In this document: piece by piece, positions 1 through 8,381 of the stretch
Layout: every line of letters begins with the position of its first letter
Position numbering within the stretch: position 1 is the stretch's first letter
NCBI GenBank assembly: GCA_003056425.1
Contig: PYVY01000005.1
Coordinates: 186,001-250,000, forward strand
Length of the DNA: 64,000 nucleotides
Direction of reading: 5' to 3'
Origin: Alteromonas indica
GTDB lineage: Bacteria; Pseudomonadota; Gammaproteobacteria; Enterobacterales; Alteromonadaceae
Position numbers and translations under genes: made by a program
Notes under the pieces: generated by a model
What the model was told of the DNA's origin: nothing
What the model saw: only the letters and a program-made list of their open reading frames with translations
Database searches by the model: none

Positions 1-612
1 GGCACCGATGCGTTATCTCTGTTGAAAAACCGTAACTTTCTGGTGTTTTTCGCCTCTTCGGTACTGATCTGTATTCCTCTGGCATTTTATTACCAGAACG
101 CTAACCCGTTTTTGACCGAGATAGGGGTAGAGAACGCTACCGGCAAAATGACCCTGGGACAGGTTTCCGAGGTGCTGTTTATGCTGGCCTTACCGATATT
201 TCTGAACAAGTTTGGCATTAAGAAAACATTAGTACTAGGCATGCTGGCGTGGGTAATTCGTTATGTGCTGTTTGCTTACGGTAATGCTGATGAAGGCGTA
301 GTGCTATTGCTGATGGGTATCGCTTTGCATGGTTTGTGTTACGACTTTTTCTTTGTCTCAGGGCAGATTTACACCGACTCTAAAGCGGGCCCTAACATCA
401 AAAGTGCTGCGCAGGGCCTGATTACCCTGGCCACCTATGGTGTGGGAATGCTGGTAGGTTTTTGGGTAGCCGGACAGATAACCGATGCGTATATCGTAGC
501 GGATGGTCACAACTGGGAAAATGTCTGGATGTTCCCGGCCGGTTTTGCTGCGGTAGTACTGGTGCTGTTCTTAGTCTTCTTTAAATCTGAAAAGGTATCG
601 ACCGATGACTGA
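1..612 (+). CDS. MFS nucleoside:H+ symporter-like permease (NupG type), 5'-truncated by the window
   Basis: The reading frame is open from base 1, so the gene starts outside the window and only the C-terminal half is visible. The segment has several hydrophobic helices. It resembles the C-terminal half of NupG-type permeases, with recognisable stretches such as QVSEVLFMLALPIFLNKFGI and LFAYG. It sits in the inner membrane. As the first visible gene of a sugar-oxidation operon it more likely imports a sugar or keto-sugar product than a nucleoside; that substrate is inferred from its neighbours only. Its end overlaps the next gene by 8 bp, which suggests translational coupling. Confidence 0.85.
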   Translation, partial: GTDALSLLKNRNFLVFFASSVLICIPLAFYYQNANPFLTEIGVENATGKMTLGQVSEVLFMLALPIFLNKFGIKKTLVLGMLAWVIRYVLFAYGNADEGVVLLLMGIALHGLCYDFFFVSGQIYTDSKAGPNIKSAAQGLITLATYGVGMLVGFWVAGQITDAYIVADGHNWENVWMFPAGFAAVVLVLFLVFFKSEKVSTDD

Positions 613-1486
613 CCGACGCAATTTGTTAAAAGCGATGGCAGTTACCGGCGTGGGGCTAACCCTGGGTGGTTTTGCCGCTCATGCTGCCGGAGCCAGTGGT
701 ATGCGCAATAAACTCAAAGGCAATATTCGCCATTCTGTCGCCCGCTGGACTTACGGCGAGATGGATATTGAAACATTGTGCCGGGTGGTTAAAGACATTG
801 GCTTTAGCGCCATTGACCTGGTTGGTCCGGATGATTGGCCGGTACTGAAAAAACATGGTATCGACAGTTCAATGTGCAATGGCGCTGAACTGAATTTAGA
901 GGACGGCTGGTGTGAACCAAAATTTCATGACGAGCTAACCGAACGCTATTTAAAGCATATAGATTTGGTCGCCGATGCCGGCTACACCAACCTGATTTGC
1001 TTTAGTGGTAACAAGCGGGGTATGTCGCCGCAGGCCGGGCTGGAAAATGCCACCAAAGGGTTGCGTGCGATTGTGCCTCATGCAGAAAAAAGAGGGGTGG
1101 TATTACAGATGGAGCTGTTTAACAGCAAAATCGATCATCCGGATTACATGGCCGACAATTCAGCGTGGGGTATTGCGCTGTGCAAGGCACTGAACACAGA
1201 AAACTTCAAACTGTTGTACGACATTTACCACATGCAGGTAAATGAAGGCGACATCATCCATACCATCAGGGAAAACCTGCCTTATTTTGGGCATTTCCAT
1301 ACCGCCGGTGTACCTGGACGTCATGAAATTGGTGACAATCAGGAGCTGTACTACCCTGCTATTGCAAAAGCAATCAAGGAGTCTGGTTTCACCGGCTATC
1401 TGGCACAGGAATTTATTCCTACCCCTGATACTGAAGCAGGCAAAATAGCGTCGTTACGTGCGGCGGTTCAAATCTGTGATGTCTGA
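605..1486 (+). CDS. Tat-exported TIM-barrel sugar isomerase/epimerase (hydroxypyruvate isomerase-like)
   Basis: 293 aa of the AP-endonuclease-2-like TIM-barrel family. The N-terminus has a twin-arginine signal (DRRNLLK, residues 3-9) followed by a hydrophobic stretch ending in AHA, so the protein should be exported folded to the periplasm. Metal-site motifs of hydroxypyruvate isomerase-like enzymes are present: LQMELFN, YDIYHMQ followed by NEGD, GHFHTAGVPGRHE and LAQEFIPT. Family members interconvert keto/aldo sugars or epimerise keto-sugars with a divalent metal. Beside a GMC dehydrogenase and a DUF1080 protein, a role on a 3-keto-sugar is the best inference. The true substrate cannot be read from sequence. 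Confidence 0.85.
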   Translation: MTDRRNLLKAMAVTGVGLTLGGFAAHAAGASGMRNKLKGNIRHSVARWTYGEMDIETLCRVVKDIGFSAIDLVGPDDWPVLKKHGIDSSMCNGAELNLEDGWCEPKFHDELTERYLKHIDLVADAGYTNLICFSGNKRGMSPQAGLENATKGLRAIVPHAEKRGVVLQMELFNSKIDHPDYMADNSAWGIALCKALNTENFKLLYDIYHMQVNEGDIIHTIRENLPYFGHFHTAGVPGRHEIGDNQELYYPAIAKAIKESGFTGYLAQEFIPTPDTEAGKIASLRAAVQICDV

Positions 1487-1526
1487 ATTAAGCATTAACT
1501 ACGCTATGCGTTTAAGAGGGTAAAAC

Positions 1527-3212
1527 ATGGCTAACAATCATTATGATGCAATAGTCGTCGGCTCAGGTATCAGCGGTGGCTGGGCGGCAAAGGAATTGAC
1601 CGAAAAAGGCTTGAAAGTACTCATGCTGGACCGTGGTCAGAACATCAAACATATCGAAGATTATAAAAATGCGCACAAGGAAGCGTGGGATTATCCCCAT
1701 CGCGACCTGGCCACGCAGGAAATGAAAGATGATTATCCGGTATTGTCTCGTGACTATCCGCTAAATGAATCAACATTTGGGATGTGGGCGAATGAGAAAG
1801 ATGCACCTTATGTAGAAAAAAAACCATTCTCATGGTTTCGTGGTTATCACGTGGGTGGCCGTTCATTGTTATGGGGCCGGCAAAGCTACCGCTTAAATCA
1901 CGAAGACTTTCAGGCTAATGCTAAAGAAGGTATCGCAGTAGATTGGCCAATTCGCTATGAGGATCTCGAATCCTGGTACGACTATGTAGAAAAGTTTGCT
2001 GGTATCAGCGGCAATCGTGATGGTCTGGATGTATTGCCAGATGGTCAATACATGCCAGGGTTTGACCTGAACGTGGTGGAAAAAGATGTCGCCGCGCGAA
2101 TTAAAAAAGCCTTTAAAGGTAATCGTCACCTGATTATCGGACGCGCAGCAAATGCGACCCAAGCCCAGCCGCAGCAAGGTCGGGCCGGGTGTCAGGCGCG
2201 CAATAAGTGTTGGTTAGGCTGTCCATTTGGCGGGTATTTCTCTACCCAGTCTTCAACCTTACCGGCAGCCATGAAAACCGGCAATCTTACGCTGCGGCCT
2301 TATTCTATTGTTAGCCAAATCTTGTATGACAAAGATAAAAAGCGGGCGCGTGGGGTTGAGGTAATCGATGCTGAAACTAACCAAACCTATGAATTCACGG
2401 CCAAAATTGTGTTTGTGAATGCCTCGTCGTTCAATTCAAGCTGGTTGTTGATGAACTCAGCAACCGATGTATGGGAAGGCGGCCTGGGTAGCAGCAGCGG
2501 TCAGTTAGGCCATAATGTGATGGATCATCACTTCCGTACTGGTGCTTCTGCAGTGGTTGAAGGCTATGATGATAAATATTATTACGGGCGCCGACCTTCA
2601 GGCTTCTACATACCGCGCTTCCGGAACTGGGGGGGCGATAAGCGTGATTATACCCGTGGGTTTGGTTATCAGGGCAGCGCAAGCCGTTCGGGCTGGCGTA
2701 AAGATATTGCCGAGATGGGCATTGGTGGCGACCTGAAAGATGCGATCAGTGAACCTGGTACCTGGACTATCGGCATGAACGCGTTCGGCGAAATGTTGCC
2801 AGACCACAGAAACCGTATTTATCTGAATAAAGAGGTAAAAGATAAATGGGGCTTGCCGGTACTGGAAATGGACGTGAAGATTCGTGAAAACGAACAGCGT
2901 ATGCGTAAAGACATGCAGCAAGACGCCATTGATATGCTGGAAGCCTCAGGCCTGAAAAATGTTAACGGCTGGGATGCAGGCTATGAGCCGGGCATGGGTA
3001 TTCACGAAATGGGTACCGCTCGAATGGGCCGGGATCCAAAAACGTCAGTGCTGAATAAGCACAACCAGGTATGGGATGCGAAAAACGTATTTGTTACCGA
3101 TGGTGCCTGCATGACGTCTGCTTCTTGCGTTAACCCTTCACTGACTTATATGGCATTGACCGCCCGCGCGGCTGAGTTTGCTGTAGAAGAACTGAAAAAA
3201 GGAAACCTGTAG
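1527..3212 (+). CDS. GMC-family FAD-dependent sugar dehydrogenase, catalytic subunit with Fe-S motif
   Basis: 561 aa. The N-terminal FAD-binding motif VVGSGISGGWAA (GxGxxG) is followed by a glucose-methanol-choline oxidoreductase fold. The C-terminal HEMGTARMG carries the catalytic His at residue 493, and CVNPSLT carries Asn 536. Cysteines 222, 228 and 232 form C-x5-C-x3-C, the spacing that binds a 3Fe-4S cluster in the catalytic subunit of Burkholderia-type FAD glucose dehydrogenase. There is no signal peptide. In this family the subunit is carried across the membrane by the Tat signal of its small subunit, which is the next gene (2 bp gap). It probably oxidises a sugar or glycoside hydroxyl in the periplasm. 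No cytochrome c subunit is encoded in the window. Confidence 0.9.
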   Translation: MANNHYDAIVVGSGISGGWAAKELTEKGLKVLMLDRGQNIKHIEDYKNAHKEAWDYPHRDLATQEMKDDYPVLSRDYPLNESTFGMWANEKDAPYVEKKPFSWFRGYHVGGRSLLWGRQSYRLNHEDFQANAKEGIAVDWPIRYEDLESWYDYVEKFAGISGNRDGLDVLPDGQYMPGFDLNVVEKDVAARIKKAFKGNRHLIIGRAANATQAQPQQGRAGCQARNKCWLGCPFGGYFSTQSSTLPAAMKTGNLTLRPYSIVSQILYDKDKKRARGVEVIDAETNQTYEFTAKIVFVNASSFNSSWLLMNSATDVWEGGLGSSSGQLGHNVMDHHFRTGASAVVEGYDDKYYYGRRPSGFYIPRFRNWGGDKRDYTRGFGYQGSASRSGWRKDIAEMGIGGDLKDAISEPGTWTIGMNAFGEMLPDHRNRIYLNKEVKDKWGLPVLEMDVKIRENEQRMRKDMQQDAIDMLEASGLKNVNGWDAGYEPGMGIHEMGTARMGRDPKTSVLNKHNQVWDAKNVFVTDGACMTSASCVNPSLTYMALTARAAEFAVEELKKGNL

Positions 3213-3214
3213 CT

Positions 3215-3826
3215 ATGAATCGCCGTGACCTGCTAAAACTGATTACCACCGCCACCGGCGTTGCCTTTGTAGGTAGTGCAATGGCTTATGATATTCGTCC
3301 TGATATTAGCCTGCAACAAACCGGCTTTACCAAAGACGACGTGGCCTTTTTAAATGAAGTGGGAGAAGTCATTATCCCACGTACTGATACGCCTGGCGCC
3401 AAAGATGCCAACGTAGGCCAAATTATGGCGGTTCTGGTGGCAGACTGTTATACCAAAGATTTACAAAAAGCTTTTCGCGAGGGCATTACATCGCTTAATA
3501 ACGAAGCGAAAAGTGAATTTGGCAAAGACTATCTGTTATTAGATAACAGCCAGCGTACAACCCTGCTTACCCGGCTAGACAAAGAAGCGAAGGCGTATAA
3601 CGAAAAGCAAAAAATGTGGGGCGTTGCCATGTCTTCGCCGAACGGCCGCAGAGAAGGCTCAAAAGAACCGATCCCCCATTATTTCTCGTTGTTTAAACAG
3701 CTTACTCTGTTTGGCTTTTTTACCTCGAAAGAGGGCGGTACTAAGGTATTAAGATATGTACCGGTACCAGGCAAATACGATGGCAATATTGAATATAAAA
3801 AAGGCCAGAAAGCCTGGGCTACCTAA
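3215..3826 (+). CDS. Gluconate 2-dehydrogenase subunit 3 family protein (Tat-exported small subunit)
   Basis: 203 aa. The N-terminal Tat signal (NRRDLLKLI at residues 2-10, hydrophobic stretch ending SAMA) is followed by the helical subunit-3 domain, with the typical stretch LNEVGEVIIPRTDTPGAKDA. In gluconate 2-dehydrogenase and FAD glucose dehydrogenases this subunit chaperones and exports the GMC flavoprotein as a folded complex. It starts 2 bp after the GMC gene ends, which fits stoichiometric coupled translation. Identification is good at family level; the oxidised substrate is unknown. Confidence 0.88.
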   Translation: MNRRDLLKLITTATGVAFVGSAMAYDIRPDISLQQTGFTKDDVAFLNEVGEVIIPRTDTPGAKDANVGQIMAVLVADCYTKDLQKAFREGITSLNNEAKSEFGKDYLLLDNSQRTTLLTRLDKEAKAYNEKQKMWGVAMSSPNGRREGSKEPIPHYFSLFKQLTLFGFFTSKEGGTKVLRYVPVPGKYDGNIEYKKGQKAWAT

Positions 3827-3850
3827 GCCTCTATTAGCAGGAGAAAATAA

Positions 3851-4630
3851 GTGAAAACACTCTATAAAGTAATTAGTGCTACCGTCGCGGTGGCATTGGG
3901 TTCACTATCGGTAGCAGGTAATGTTATGGCCGCAGATGACGAACTGGAAGATTGGCAAAAAGCCGAAAAAACCGAAGTGTGGGAGCCAGTTCCCCCCAAA
4001 GTTACGGCTGAACCAGGCCAGCCGCCTTCAGACGCGGTAGTTCTGTTTGATGGCTCTGACCTGTCAGCATGGGAGTCGGTGAAGGGTGGCGATGCCCAGT
4101 GGACGGTAGAAGACGGCGTCTTAACCGTTAAGCCGGGCCAAGGTGATATCAAAACCAAACAGTCATTTTGCGATGTACAGTTACATGTGGAATGGCGTGC
4201 CCCGGCCCCGGAAAAAGATATGGAAGGCCAGCAGCGCAATAATAGCGGTATCTTTTTGCAGCAGCGTTATGAAATTCAGGTTTTAGACTCCTACGAGAGT
4301 AAAACCTACGCAAACGGTCAGGCAGGTAGCGTATATAAGCAGAGTATTCCGCTGGCCAATGCGACCCGCGCGCCTGAGCAGTGGCAAGAGTATGACATCA
4401 TTTTCAAAGCGCCGCGCTTTGATGGCGATACCCTGGCTACCCCCGGTTATGTCACGGTATTACACAATGGTGTGTTAGTACAAAACCATTATGAAATTCA
4501 GGGCAAAACAGAATGGATTGGCGCACCGTCCTATGAAGCACATGGCTGCGCACCTATTCAGTTGCAGGACCATAGCAATAAGGTAAGTTTCCGCAACATT
4601 TGGCTGCGTGAAATTAAACCTTTGAAATAA
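3851..4630 (+). CDS. Secreted DUF1080 protein (3-keto-disaccharide hydrolase domain)
   Basis: 259 aa with a GTG start preceded by AGGAG. A Sec-type signal peptide covers about residues 1-27 (ends NVMA). The rest is one DUF1080 domain (concanavalin-like sandwich), with family features VVLFDGSDLSAWE, NNSGIFLQQRYEIQVLDSYE and a C-terminal VSFRNIWLREI. Members cleave 3-keto-glycosides, made when a dehydrogenase oxidises the C3 hydroxyl of a glucoside. It sits 24 bp after the dehydrogenase small subunit, is the last gene of the operon, and is followed by a strong terminator. The combination is the main evidence for a periplasmic 3-keto-glycoside pathway. Confidence 0.88.
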   Translation: MKTLYKVISATVAVALGSLSVAGNVMAADDELEDWQKAEKTEVWEPVPPKVTAEPGQPPSDAVVLFDGSDLSAWESVKGGDAQWTVEDGVLTVKPGQGDIKTKQSFCDVQLHVEWRAPAPEKDMEGQQRNNSGIFLQQRYEIQVLDSYESKTYANGQAGSVYKQSIPLANATRAPEQWQEYDIIFKAPRFDGDTLATPGYVTVLHNGVLVQNHYEIQGKTEWIGAPSYEAHGCAPIQLQDHSNKVSFRNIWLREIKPLK

Positions 4631-4650
4631 GCTCAAGCTTATTCATAGAT

Positions 4651-4687
4651 AACCCGGTGAGTGCACTTGCATTCACCGGGTTTTTTA
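4651..4687 (+). terminator. Rho-independent terminator of the sugar-oxidation operon
   Basis: The 10-bp stem arms AACCCGGTGA (4651-4660) and TCACCGGGTT (4673-4682) are perfectly complementary around a 12-nt loop, followed by a T run. It lies 20 bp after the DUF1080 stop codon. Confidence 0.9.
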
Positions 4688-4769
4688 TTGCTCAGGACTA
4701 ACCCAAGCCCCTTGCCAGCCCACGCCATTCTGCTAGGCTGGCGGCTTTTTCACAGGTAGTATCCTTTTT

Positions 4770-5669
4770 ATGATAGGTGAACTTGCGGCGTTGACTGTCG
4801 CTTTGTGCTGGGCCATTGCCGCCAGAATGTTTCGGGTATTGGGCGCATCGTTTTCGCCCTTATCGCTGAACTTCTGGAAAGGCCTGGTGGCCATTATCTT
4901 GTTGTTGCTGGTTACCCAGCTTTTACTGCCCGCAGTCCAGCTTCCCGGTGAAGCCTATCTGTGGTTGTTATTAAGCGGCGTTATTGGCATTGGTATTGGT
5001 GATACCTGTTTTTTTCAGGCGCTCAACCGTATTGGTGATACGCAGTCAGTGTTGATTACCGAAACGTTGGCACCTATTTTTACCGCCCTGTTGGCGATGG
5101 TTTGGATTGCAGAATGGCTAACCTGGCAGCAATGGATAGGTATCGCCATTGTGCTGGTGAGCGTTGATTTGGTAGTTAAGGTACGCCGCCGTACCGACTT
5201 GCATTTATTTGCCCCTTCAGGCTATGTATTTGCAGCTGTAGCCGCCGTATGTCAGGCAGTAGGTGCAGTTATTAGCCGGGATATCTTAACCACCTATCCG
5301 GCACTGGATGCGTTTAATGCCAGCCTGGTACGGCTGACCGGAGGGCTGGCGATTATTGTGTTACTCATGCTGCTGTTGAAAAAGCGTTGGCTGCCAGTCA
5401 GTACACAGCCTAAACAAATGTGGCGTATGTTCGCGTTGGCGACGGTATTGGGTACAGCGGCGGCGTTATATTTGCAGATGGTCGCCTTTACCCACGCCAA
5501 AGCGGGGGTGGTGCAGACATTGATTGCGACCAGTGCGGTAATGTCGCTGGCGGTAGCCTGGGCCGTGGGTGAAAAAACGAATCGGGCAACGCTGGGCTGG
5601 TCGCTAATGGCGCTTGTCGGGGTGGCCGTGCTAGTGGCAGCCGGTCAATGGAGCAGTATCGGTCATTAG
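4770..5669 (+). CDS. EamA/DMT-family transporter
   Basis: 299 aa, almost entirely hydrophobic, with about ten predicted membrane helices arranged as two EamA repeats (residues roughly 1-130 and 150-290). The drug/metabolite-transporter signature GIGIGDTCFFQALNRIGDT is in the first repeat and the related AALYLQMVAFTHAKAGVVQT in the second. It is an inner-membrane permease, probably an exporter of a small metabolite; the substrate cannot be predicted. It is transcribed separately from the upstream operon, which ends in a terminator, and lies ahead of the ribosomal-protein promoter. Confidence 0.9.
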   Translation: MIGELAALTVALCWAIAARMFRVLGASFSPLSLNFWKGLVAIILLLLVTQLLLPAVQLPGEAYLWLLLSGVIGIGIGDTCFFQALNRIGDTQSVLITETLAPIFTALLAMVWIAEWLTWQQWIGIAIVLVSVDLVVKVRRRTDLHLFAPSGYVFAAVAAVCQAVGAVISRDILTTYPALDAFNASLVRLTGGLAIIVLLMLLLKKRWLPVSTQPKQMWRMFALATVLGTAAALYLQMVAFTHAKAGVVQTLIATSAVMSLAVAWAVGEKTNRATLGWSLMALVGVAVLVAAGQWSSIGH

Positions 5670-5705
5670 CCGAAGCAGTAAAACCGGTAACCAGCTGATT
5701 AATGC

Positions 5706-5734
5706 TTGTGCAAGTATGGGGTGCTCTGTATAAT
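5706..5734 (+). promoter_or_regulatory. Sigma70 promoter of rpsF-rpsR-rplI
   Basis: A -35 box TTGTGC (5706-5711) and a perfect -10 TATAAT (5729-5734) are separated by 17 bp. A GC-rich stretch follows, as is common at stringently controlled ribosomal promoters. The start codon of rpsF is about 85 bp downstream, leaving a leader long enough for regulation. Confidence 0.75.
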
Positions 5735-5818
5735 GCGCGCCCTTACAGCCCCACTAATCTAGTTCCTTGCCTCAAGCAGCTGGCTGTACTGACGAGGCTA
5801 CAACCGTAAGGAGCACTA

Positions 5819-6226
5819 ATGCGTCATTACGAAATCGTTTTTATGGTTCACCCTGATCAGAGTGAACAAGTACCTGGTATGATCGAGCGTTATACCACTA
5901 TCCTTAAGCAAGACGAAGGTCAAATTCATCGTCTGGAAGACTGGGGCCGCCGTCAACTGGCTTACCCAATCGAGAAGCTGCACAAAGCACACTACGTGCT
6001 GATCAATGCTGAAGCGACTGCTGAAGCCGTTGATGAGCTGGAAAATGCGTTCCGCTTCAACGATGTTATCCTGCGTAATCTGGTTATGCGCACTAAAAAC
6101 GCTGTTACCGAGCCTTCTCCTATGATGAAAGAAGAGCGTCGTGAGCGTCGTGACGATTCTGCACCTCGTACCGAGCGTACTGAGCGTTCAGATAGAAAAC
6201 CTGAAACCACTGAAGATAACGCGTAA
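5819..6226 (+). CDS. rpsF: 30S ribosomal protein S6
   Basis: 135 aa. The N-terminus [20 protein letters not shown] is typical of S6, which binds the central domain of 16S rRNA with S18. The C-terminus is an Arg/Glu-rich charged tail (from about residue 100), as in the gamma-proteobacterial proteins that are substrates of RimK glutamylation. The start follows a clear GTAAGGAG Shine-Dalgarno. First gene of a three-gene ribosomal operon. Confidence 0.98.
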   Translation: MRHYEIVFMVHPDQSEQVPGMIERYTTILKQDEGQIHRLEDWGRRQLAYPIEKLHKAHYVLINAEATAEAVDELENAFRFNDVILRNLVMRTKNAVTEPSPMMKEERRERRDDSAPRTERTERSDRKPETTEDNA

Positions 6227-6237
6227 GGAGAACCATC

Positions 6238-6465
6238 ATGGCTCGTTTTTTCAGACGTCGTAAGTTCTGCCGTTTTTCTGCAGAAGGTGTGACTGAAATC
6301 GATTATAAAGATATCGCTACTTTGAAGAACTATATCACTGAAAGCGGTAAAATCGTCCCTAGCCGGATTACCGGTACTAGCGCGAAGTATCAGCGTCAGC
6401 TGTCTTCTGCGATTAAGCGTGCACGTTTTCTTGCATTGCTTCCGTACACTGATTCACACAAGTAA
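6238..6465 (+). CDS. rpsR: 30S ribosomal protein S18
   Basis: 75 aa, the usual length for S18, with the family core beginning [17 protein letters not shown] and the conserved [19 protein letters not shown]. It begins 11 bp after rpsF with an AAGGAG ribosome-binding site. In enterobacteria priB commonly lies between rpsF and rpsR; here there is no room for it. Confidence 0.98.
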   Translation: MARFFRRRKFCRFSAEGVTEIDYKDIATLKNYITESGKIVPSRITGTSAKYQRQLSSAIKRARFLALLPYTDSHK

Positions 6466-6491
6466 TTTTGGCGTAATAAGGGGTAGTTAAG

Positions 6492-6944
6492 ATGGATGTC
6501 ATCCTACTGGACAAAGTCGCCAACCTTGGTGGTCTGGGCGATCAAGTAAATGTTAAATCTGGTTATGCACGTAACTTCCTTTTCCCTCAGGGTAAAGCAG
6601 TTCCAGCAACCAAAGATAACGTAGAAAAATTTGAAGCACGTCGTGCCGAGCTGGAAGCAAAAATTGCTGATCAGCTTAGCGCAGCTCAGGCTCGCGCCGA
6701 GAAGCTGGACGCGCTGGAAGAAGTAACCGTTGCGGCACCTGCGGGTGACGAAGGTAAACTATTCGGATCTATCGGTACTCGTGATATTGCTGATGCAATC
6801 ACCGCAGCGGGTGTTGAAGTAACTAAATCTGAAGTACGTTTACCTACCGGTACACTTCGTGAAACTGGCGAATACGACATCGACGTACAATTGCATTCTG
6901 ATGTAGCAACAACTGTTAAGGTTGTGGTTATTGCTGAAGCATAA
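6492..6944 (+). CDS. rplI: 50S ribosomal protein L9
   Basis: 150 aa, full length, beginning [19 protein letters not shown], with the conserved [17 protein letters not shown] of the N-terminal RNA-binding domain, a long charged connecting helix and the C-terminal domain. L9 binds 23S rRNA domain V near the L1 stalk. It ends the operon, 22 bp before a terminator. Confidence 0.98.
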   Translation: MDVILLDKVANLGGLGDQVNVKSGYARNFLFPQGKAVPATKDNVEKFEARRAELEAKIADQLSAAQARAEKLDALEEVTVAAPAGDEGKLFGSIGTRDIADAITAAGVEVTKSEVRLPTGTLRETGEYDIDVQLHSDVATTVKVVVIAEA

Positions 6945-6966
6945 GCGTTAATGTAGCTTGTTTAAG

Positions 6967-6997
6967 AAGCCGCTCGGGTAACCGCAGCGGCTTTTTT
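6967..6997 (+). terminator. Terminator after rplI
   Basis: Perfect 8-bp arms AAGCCGCT (6967-6974) and AGCGGCTT (6986-6993) around an 11-nt loop, followed by a run of T residues. Confidence 0.88.
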
Positions 6998-7021
6998 ATT
7001 GGGACGAGTCAGCTATTTGGA

Positions 7022-7660
7022 TTAGTCTTGCCCTGCTTTGTGGGCCGCCCGTCGGCATTTCTCCCGCCATTCATCATCCAGTATTGCCAATGTGCTAAAG
7101 TCCGCTGCACTGGCCGCCTGGGCCTTATTGTAAACGCTCTGCATAAGCTCTGCCACGCTCACGGTATGCTCTACGCGCGCTAACCGGCTAACCGTATCGC
7201 CTGCGTTTATTACACCACCTCGTACTACCCGATAATACCAACCGGTAATGCCTTGCTGCCCCACGAAGCGATCAAGATTTTTATGCTCGTAGCGCTGGGA
7301 TATTTTAACGCACGGGGCGCGCGGCGCACTGACCTGAACCACTACTTCGCCCATCTGATAGGTATCACCAATATAAACGTTCTGGTCATGCATACCTTCT
7401 ACCAGTAGGTTTTCACCGATGCTGCCAGGGGTAAAAGCGATGCCCTCAAATGCTTCACTAAGTTGCTTATAGCCTTCGAAACTATACTGATGCAGCACTT
7501 TTTCAGGACCGCCATGGAGTTTTTTATTGGCTTGTTGATCTTCTACGGTGCCATCCAGGCTAACGGTTAACTGCGCTACAGCAGACTTTACGATGGCGCT
7601 GGGCGCCCCGCGAGGACCTAAAGGCGCGGGCTGACCCGCGTATAATGCAAAGATATTCAT
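7022..7660 (-). CDS. MOSC domain protein, YiiM-like
   Basis: About 212 aa from the ATG at 7660 (MNIFALYAGQPAPLG). An upstream in-frame start at 7729 would add 23 residues unlike the family, so I prefer 7660. The MOSC beta-barrel core is visible (LHGGPEKVLHQY, GSIGENLLVEG, GDTYQMGEVVVQV), with the conserved cysteine in APRAPCVKIS. A short helical 3-alpha domain follows, as in YiiM. Related proteins bind the molybdenum cofactor and reduce N-hydroxylated compounds such as 6-hydroxylaminopurine; that activity is inferred from family only. Convergent with rplI. Confidence 0.85.
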   Translation of the reverse strand: MNIFALYAGQPAPLGPRGAPSAIVKSAVAQLTVSLDGTVEDQQANKKLHGGPEKVLHQYSFEGYKQLSEAFEGIAFTPGSIGENLLVEGMHDQNVYIGDTYQMGEVVVQVSAPRAPCVKISQRYEHKNLDRFVGQQGITGWYYRVVRGGVINAGDTVSRLARVEHTVSVAELMQSVYNKAQAASAADFSTLAILDDEWREKCRRAAHKAGQD

Positions 7661-7796
7661 AGGTAAGAATGCTTCCGGGTGAACGTACAGTCGAAACGAT
7701 AAGAGTAAATAAAATCTGCCTCCCTGCAAACCTTTACGATAATGTTAACGACTAAGTTAGCAGGAACCTAAATTATGTTACAGGCAGAGCATACGC

Positions 7797-8381
7797 ATGG
7801 AATCTACCACGGCAGTTACTAAGCTGTCTGCTTTACCCGAGTCAGTGCAGGAAAAAGATCCGCTGATTTGTGCTGCCCAGCAAGGGGATGTACAGGCGTA
7901 CCGGACGCTTTATGAACAATACAGCGGGCGGGTATTTGCTTTGTGTTATCGCTTAACCGCTGACCGGGCTCTGGCCGAAGATGCGACCCAGGAAGTTTTC
8001 ATACAGGTGTGGCAAAAGCTGGCTAATTATTCACATCACAGCCGCTTCAGCACATGGTTACACAGCGTAACGGCAAACATTACCATTAGCTATATGCGTA
8101 AACAAAAGGGCTGGTGGCAACGCATGCTAAATATTGACAGTAGTGGTGAAGCTCAGCAGCTTTATGCCACTCACTGTAGCAGTGAAATAGATTTAGAAGC
8201 CTTAATTGTGCAGTTACCCGAACGCGCCCGTGTGGTGTTTGTACTGCATGCAATCGAAGGCTACCGCCATCAGGATATCGCGCGCATGTTAGGCATTACG
8301 AGCGGTACCAGTAAGGCTCAGTTTCACCGGGCCCGGCAACTACTTACGCAATGGATAGGAGGCGCTGAACATGAACACTGA
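7797..8381 (+). CDS. ECF-type RNA polymerase sigma factor
   Basis: 194 aa. Region 2 (FRTLYE-like helix, then ALAEDATQEVFIQVWQKL) and region 4 (HQDIARMLGITSGTSKAQFH) are both clear; region 3 is lacking, as in group 4 sigma factors. It directs RNA polymerase to a small envelope-stress-type regulon. The ribosome-binding site is weak. Its stop codon overlaps the following anti-sigma-like gene by 11 bp, the usual arrangement for a sigma factor and its inhibitor. Confidence 0.92.
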   Translation: MESTTAVTKLSALPESVQEKDPLICAAQQGDVQAYRTLYEQYSGRVFALCYRLTADRALAEDATQEVFIQVWQKLANYSHHSRFSTWLHSVTANITISYMRKQKGWWQRMLNIDSSGEAQQLYATHCSSEIDLEALIVQLPERARVVFVLHAIEGYRHQDIARMLGITSGTSKAQFHRARQLLTQWIGGAEHEH

